DNA of 7,744 nt from Acidocella sp. (GTDB lineage: Bacteria > Pseudomonadota > Alphaproteobacteria > Acetobacterales > Acetobacteraceae), in contig JAQNCU010000123.1 in the NCBI GenBank assembly GCA_029077775.1, positions 1 to 7,744 of the forward strand, read 5' to 3'. Shown in pieces: positions 6,614 to 7,744 of this stretch; the first letter of the stretch is position 1, and each line of letters starts with the position of its first letter. Below the pieces are notes generated by a model, which worked only from the letters and a program-made list of their open reading frames with translations, was not told the origin of the DNA and did no database searches. The position numbers and the translations under genes are program-made.

Positions 6614-6631
6614 CGATATGTTTGGCGCCGA

Positions 6632-7378
6632 TTAATCACCATCCACGCTGGGTGCAGCGAGTTCAAAAATCACCGCGATGGTGATCTGGTAGCTTCGTCC
6701 GGCAAAACCAGGCGGCGGCGCGGGATAGGGGGCAATGCGGGCCGCTTGTAACGCAGCCTGATCGAGTAGGGGGAAGCCACTGGATTGTGCCAGTTCGATA
6801 TTCGTCACCCGACCATCGAGATAGGTGAAGGTGACCGAAGGCGTGCCGATCTCATGCGCCATTTGTGCCGCTTGCGGATAGACTTGGTCGACCACGCTTT
6901 GCACCGCGCGCTTTATATCAGCCTGGAACAAATCAATCTGGCCGCCAGTGGGTGCCGCAGGCGCAGCCGGGGGTGTTGGCGTTGGTGGCGTTTGCATGAC
7001 CGGCGGCGGGATCACAGGCGGCGGGGTCTGCACCCGGGGTTTGACGTAATGGTGGATGACATGCTGCGCCGGGCGGGCAATGGGCGGCGGCGGCGGCATG
7101 GGCGGCGCAAGGGGCAGAGGCGGCTGTGGCGGTGCCACGGGTTTGGGCGGCGTTGGCACGGGCTTGGGTGCTGGCGGCTTGGGCACCGGGGCGGGGGAAA
7201 TGATGGAGAGCTTGACCGGGGCAGCTTGATCCGACGGCGCTTCATGATGCGTCACCATCGGCAGCAGCGCCAACAATGCGGCACCCTCAATGGCGACGCC
7301 AAGCAAAAGGGCGACCGAGAAGCGCCAGCCATCAGAAGGCGGATTGAGCCATATTTGCGGGGGCATTGTATCAGACAT
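6632..7378 (-). CDS. TonB-family energy transducer
   Basis: Links the inner-membrane proton-motive force to outer-membrane receptors such as the two in this window. The 248-residue product has a short cytoplasmic N-terminus and a membrane helix at about 19-41. A Pro-rich periplasmic linker with Lys-Pro repeats covers about 63-141. A TonB C-terminal domain spans about 163-240: YPQAA..., PSVTFTYLDGRVTNIELAQSSG (about 180-201), LLDQAALQAA (204-213), then ITIAVIFEL (232-240). I chose ATG 7378 because GGTGATC (minus strand, 7385 to 7379) directly precedes it and pairs with the 16S rRNA end. An in-frame ATG at 7387 and GTG at 7405 would add 3 or 9 residues. In the helix, GVAIEGA (27-33) aligns with E. 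coli TonB SVCIHGA, putting Glu31 where His20 sits. exbB and exbD are not in the window. It lies downstream of a receptor gene on the same strand, separated by a hairpin. Confidence 0.88.
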   Translation of the reverse strand: MSDTMPPQIWLNPPSDGWRFSVALLLGVAIEGAALLALLPMVTHHEAPSDQAAPVKLSIISPAPVPKPPAPKPVPTPPKPVAPPQPPLPLAPPMPPPPPIARPAQHVIHHYVKPRVQTPPPVIPPPVMQTPPTPTPPAAPAAPTGGQIDLFQADIKRAVQSVVDQVYPQAAQMAHEIGTPSVTFTYLDGRVTNIELAQSSGFPLLDQAALQAARIAPYPAPPPGFAGRSYQITIAVIFELAAPSVDGD

Positions 7379-7385
7379 GATCACC
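7379..7385 (-). promoter_or_regulatory. Shine-Dalgarno deciding the tonB start
   Basis: Read on the minus strand, GGTGATC abuts the ATG at 7378. It is complementary to the GAUCACC end of 16S rRNA in the register that gives normal spacing, so it favours this ATG over the in-frame ATG at 7387 and GTG at 7405. Confidence 0.55.
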
Positions 7386-7420
7386 ATTTTTACGCAATGA
7401 AACACTAACTTAACGCAACA

Positions 7421-7442
7421 GGGTCTGGCTTGCGCCAGACCC
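7421..7442 (-). terminator. Hairpin terminator between receptor and tonB
   Basis: A perfect inverted repeat: GGGTCTGGC (7421-7429) and GCCAGACCC (7434-7442) with a 4-base loop. On the minus strand the loop is GCAA, a stable GNRA type. It lies about 40 bp past the receptor stop (7482) and ahead of tonB, so it most likely ends the receptor transcript. Only a broken T-rich run (TGTTGCGTTAAGTT) follows, so termination may be partial and tonB could be expressed by read-through. No plus-strand gene leads into it. Confidence 0.65.
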
Positions 7443-7481
7443 CGCCGTGTAGATGTCGATATTCTTTAAACTGTCACAATA

Positions 7482-7742
7482 TCAGAAAGTAACTGGCACC
7501 GTGACCGAGACGAAGGCCGAGACGCCAGGTAGCACGAAATAGAGCAGATCGCCCGCGCCATTGGTGCCGTTATCGGTGATGATCTGCTTCTGGTCGGTAA
7601 TGTTATCAACGTTCAGCTTCAATTTGATCTGGTCCAGATGCGGATCGGCATGATGGAAGGTATAACCCGCGGCGAGGTTCACGACATTATACGGGTCATA
7701 CCAGCCACCGGGGGATTTGCCGTTCGCCCCGCTGCCTTCCGT
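7482..7742 (-). CDS. TonB-dependent receptor, C-terminal end (cut by right edge)
   Basis: The last 86 codons plus stop of an outer-membrane receptor on the minus strand; the frame continues past the right edge. Visible C-terminal barrel strands are YDPYNVVNLAAGYTF, then LDQIKLKLNVDNITDQKQI, then a final strand ending VTVPVTF. The K/L-x-L-x-V-x-N-[IL]-x-D pattern (LNVDNITDQ) and the terminal Phe needed for BAM-assisted assembly are hallmarks of the family. An internal GTG at 7682 lies within the barrel and is not a start. The substrate cannot be told from this piece. The tonB-like gene follows about 100 bp downstream on the same strand. Confidence 0.9.
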   Translation of the reverse strand, partial: TEGSGANGKSPGGWYDPYNVVNLAAGYTFHHADPHLDQIKLKLNVDNITDQKQIITDNGTNGAGDLLYFVLPGVSAFVSVTVPVTF

Positions 7743-7744
7743 CT

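Noticed and set aside
6785..7408. 207-codon plus-strand open frame opposite tonB
   Set aside because: It is an Arg/Gly/His-rich shadow of the proline-rich TonB linker read on the other strand.

Overview
The window looks like chromosomal DNA of a Gram-negative bacterium. It is moderately GC-rich and encodes an outer-membrane lipoprotein, two TonB-dependent outer-membrane receptors, a TonB protein and a PqiABC envelope transport system. Codon use, the Pro/Ala-rich TonB and the gene set suggest an alphaproteobacterium, possibly an acetic-acid or acidophilic Acetobacteraceae member. That placement is an inference; there is no rRNA or other marker here to prove it.

Layout. Positions 1-1080 (minus) hold the first 360 codons of a siderophore-type TonB-dependent receptor that runs off the left edge. 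A 144-bp control region separates it from a divergent GlxA/FtrA-type regulator (1225-2235, plus), which has a DJ-1/PfpI-like domain followed by an AraC helix-turn-helix domain. After 108 bp comes a compact plus-strand operon: pqiA (2344-3654), pqiB (3651-5255) and pqiC (5252-5827), joined by 4-bp stop/start overlaps. A PsiE-family membrane protein gene follows 27 bp later (5855-6340). A 50-residue glycine-rich membrane peptide gene, with its own ribosome binding site, lies at 6461-6613. It converges, with an 18-bp gap, on a minus-strand tonB-like gene (6632-7378). Upstream of tonB on the same strand is the 3' end of a second TonB-dependent receptor (7482-7742, running off the right edge). A perfect 9-bp-stem hairpin lies between receptor and tonB.

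How the parts fit. The two receptors and the TonB protein form an energised outer-membrane uptake module, probably for iron chelates; exbB and exbD are not in the window. The central block is an MCE-type intermembrane transport system: PqiA in the inner membrane, the PqiB tunnel across the periplasm and the PqiC lipoprotein at the outer membrane. PsiE is probably a co-transcribed passenger. All these genes act in the envelope, but nothing in the sequence shows that the two modules are functionally linked.

I see no mobile element, CRISPR array, rRNA or tRNA, and no gene-free stretch longer than 144 bp. I did not find a convincing new multi-gene system. The most notable points are a glutamate in the TonB membrane helix where E. 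coli TonB has its essential histidine, the repeats and dyads in the receptor/regulator control region, the pqiABC-psiE arrangement, and the small glycine-rich membrane protein.
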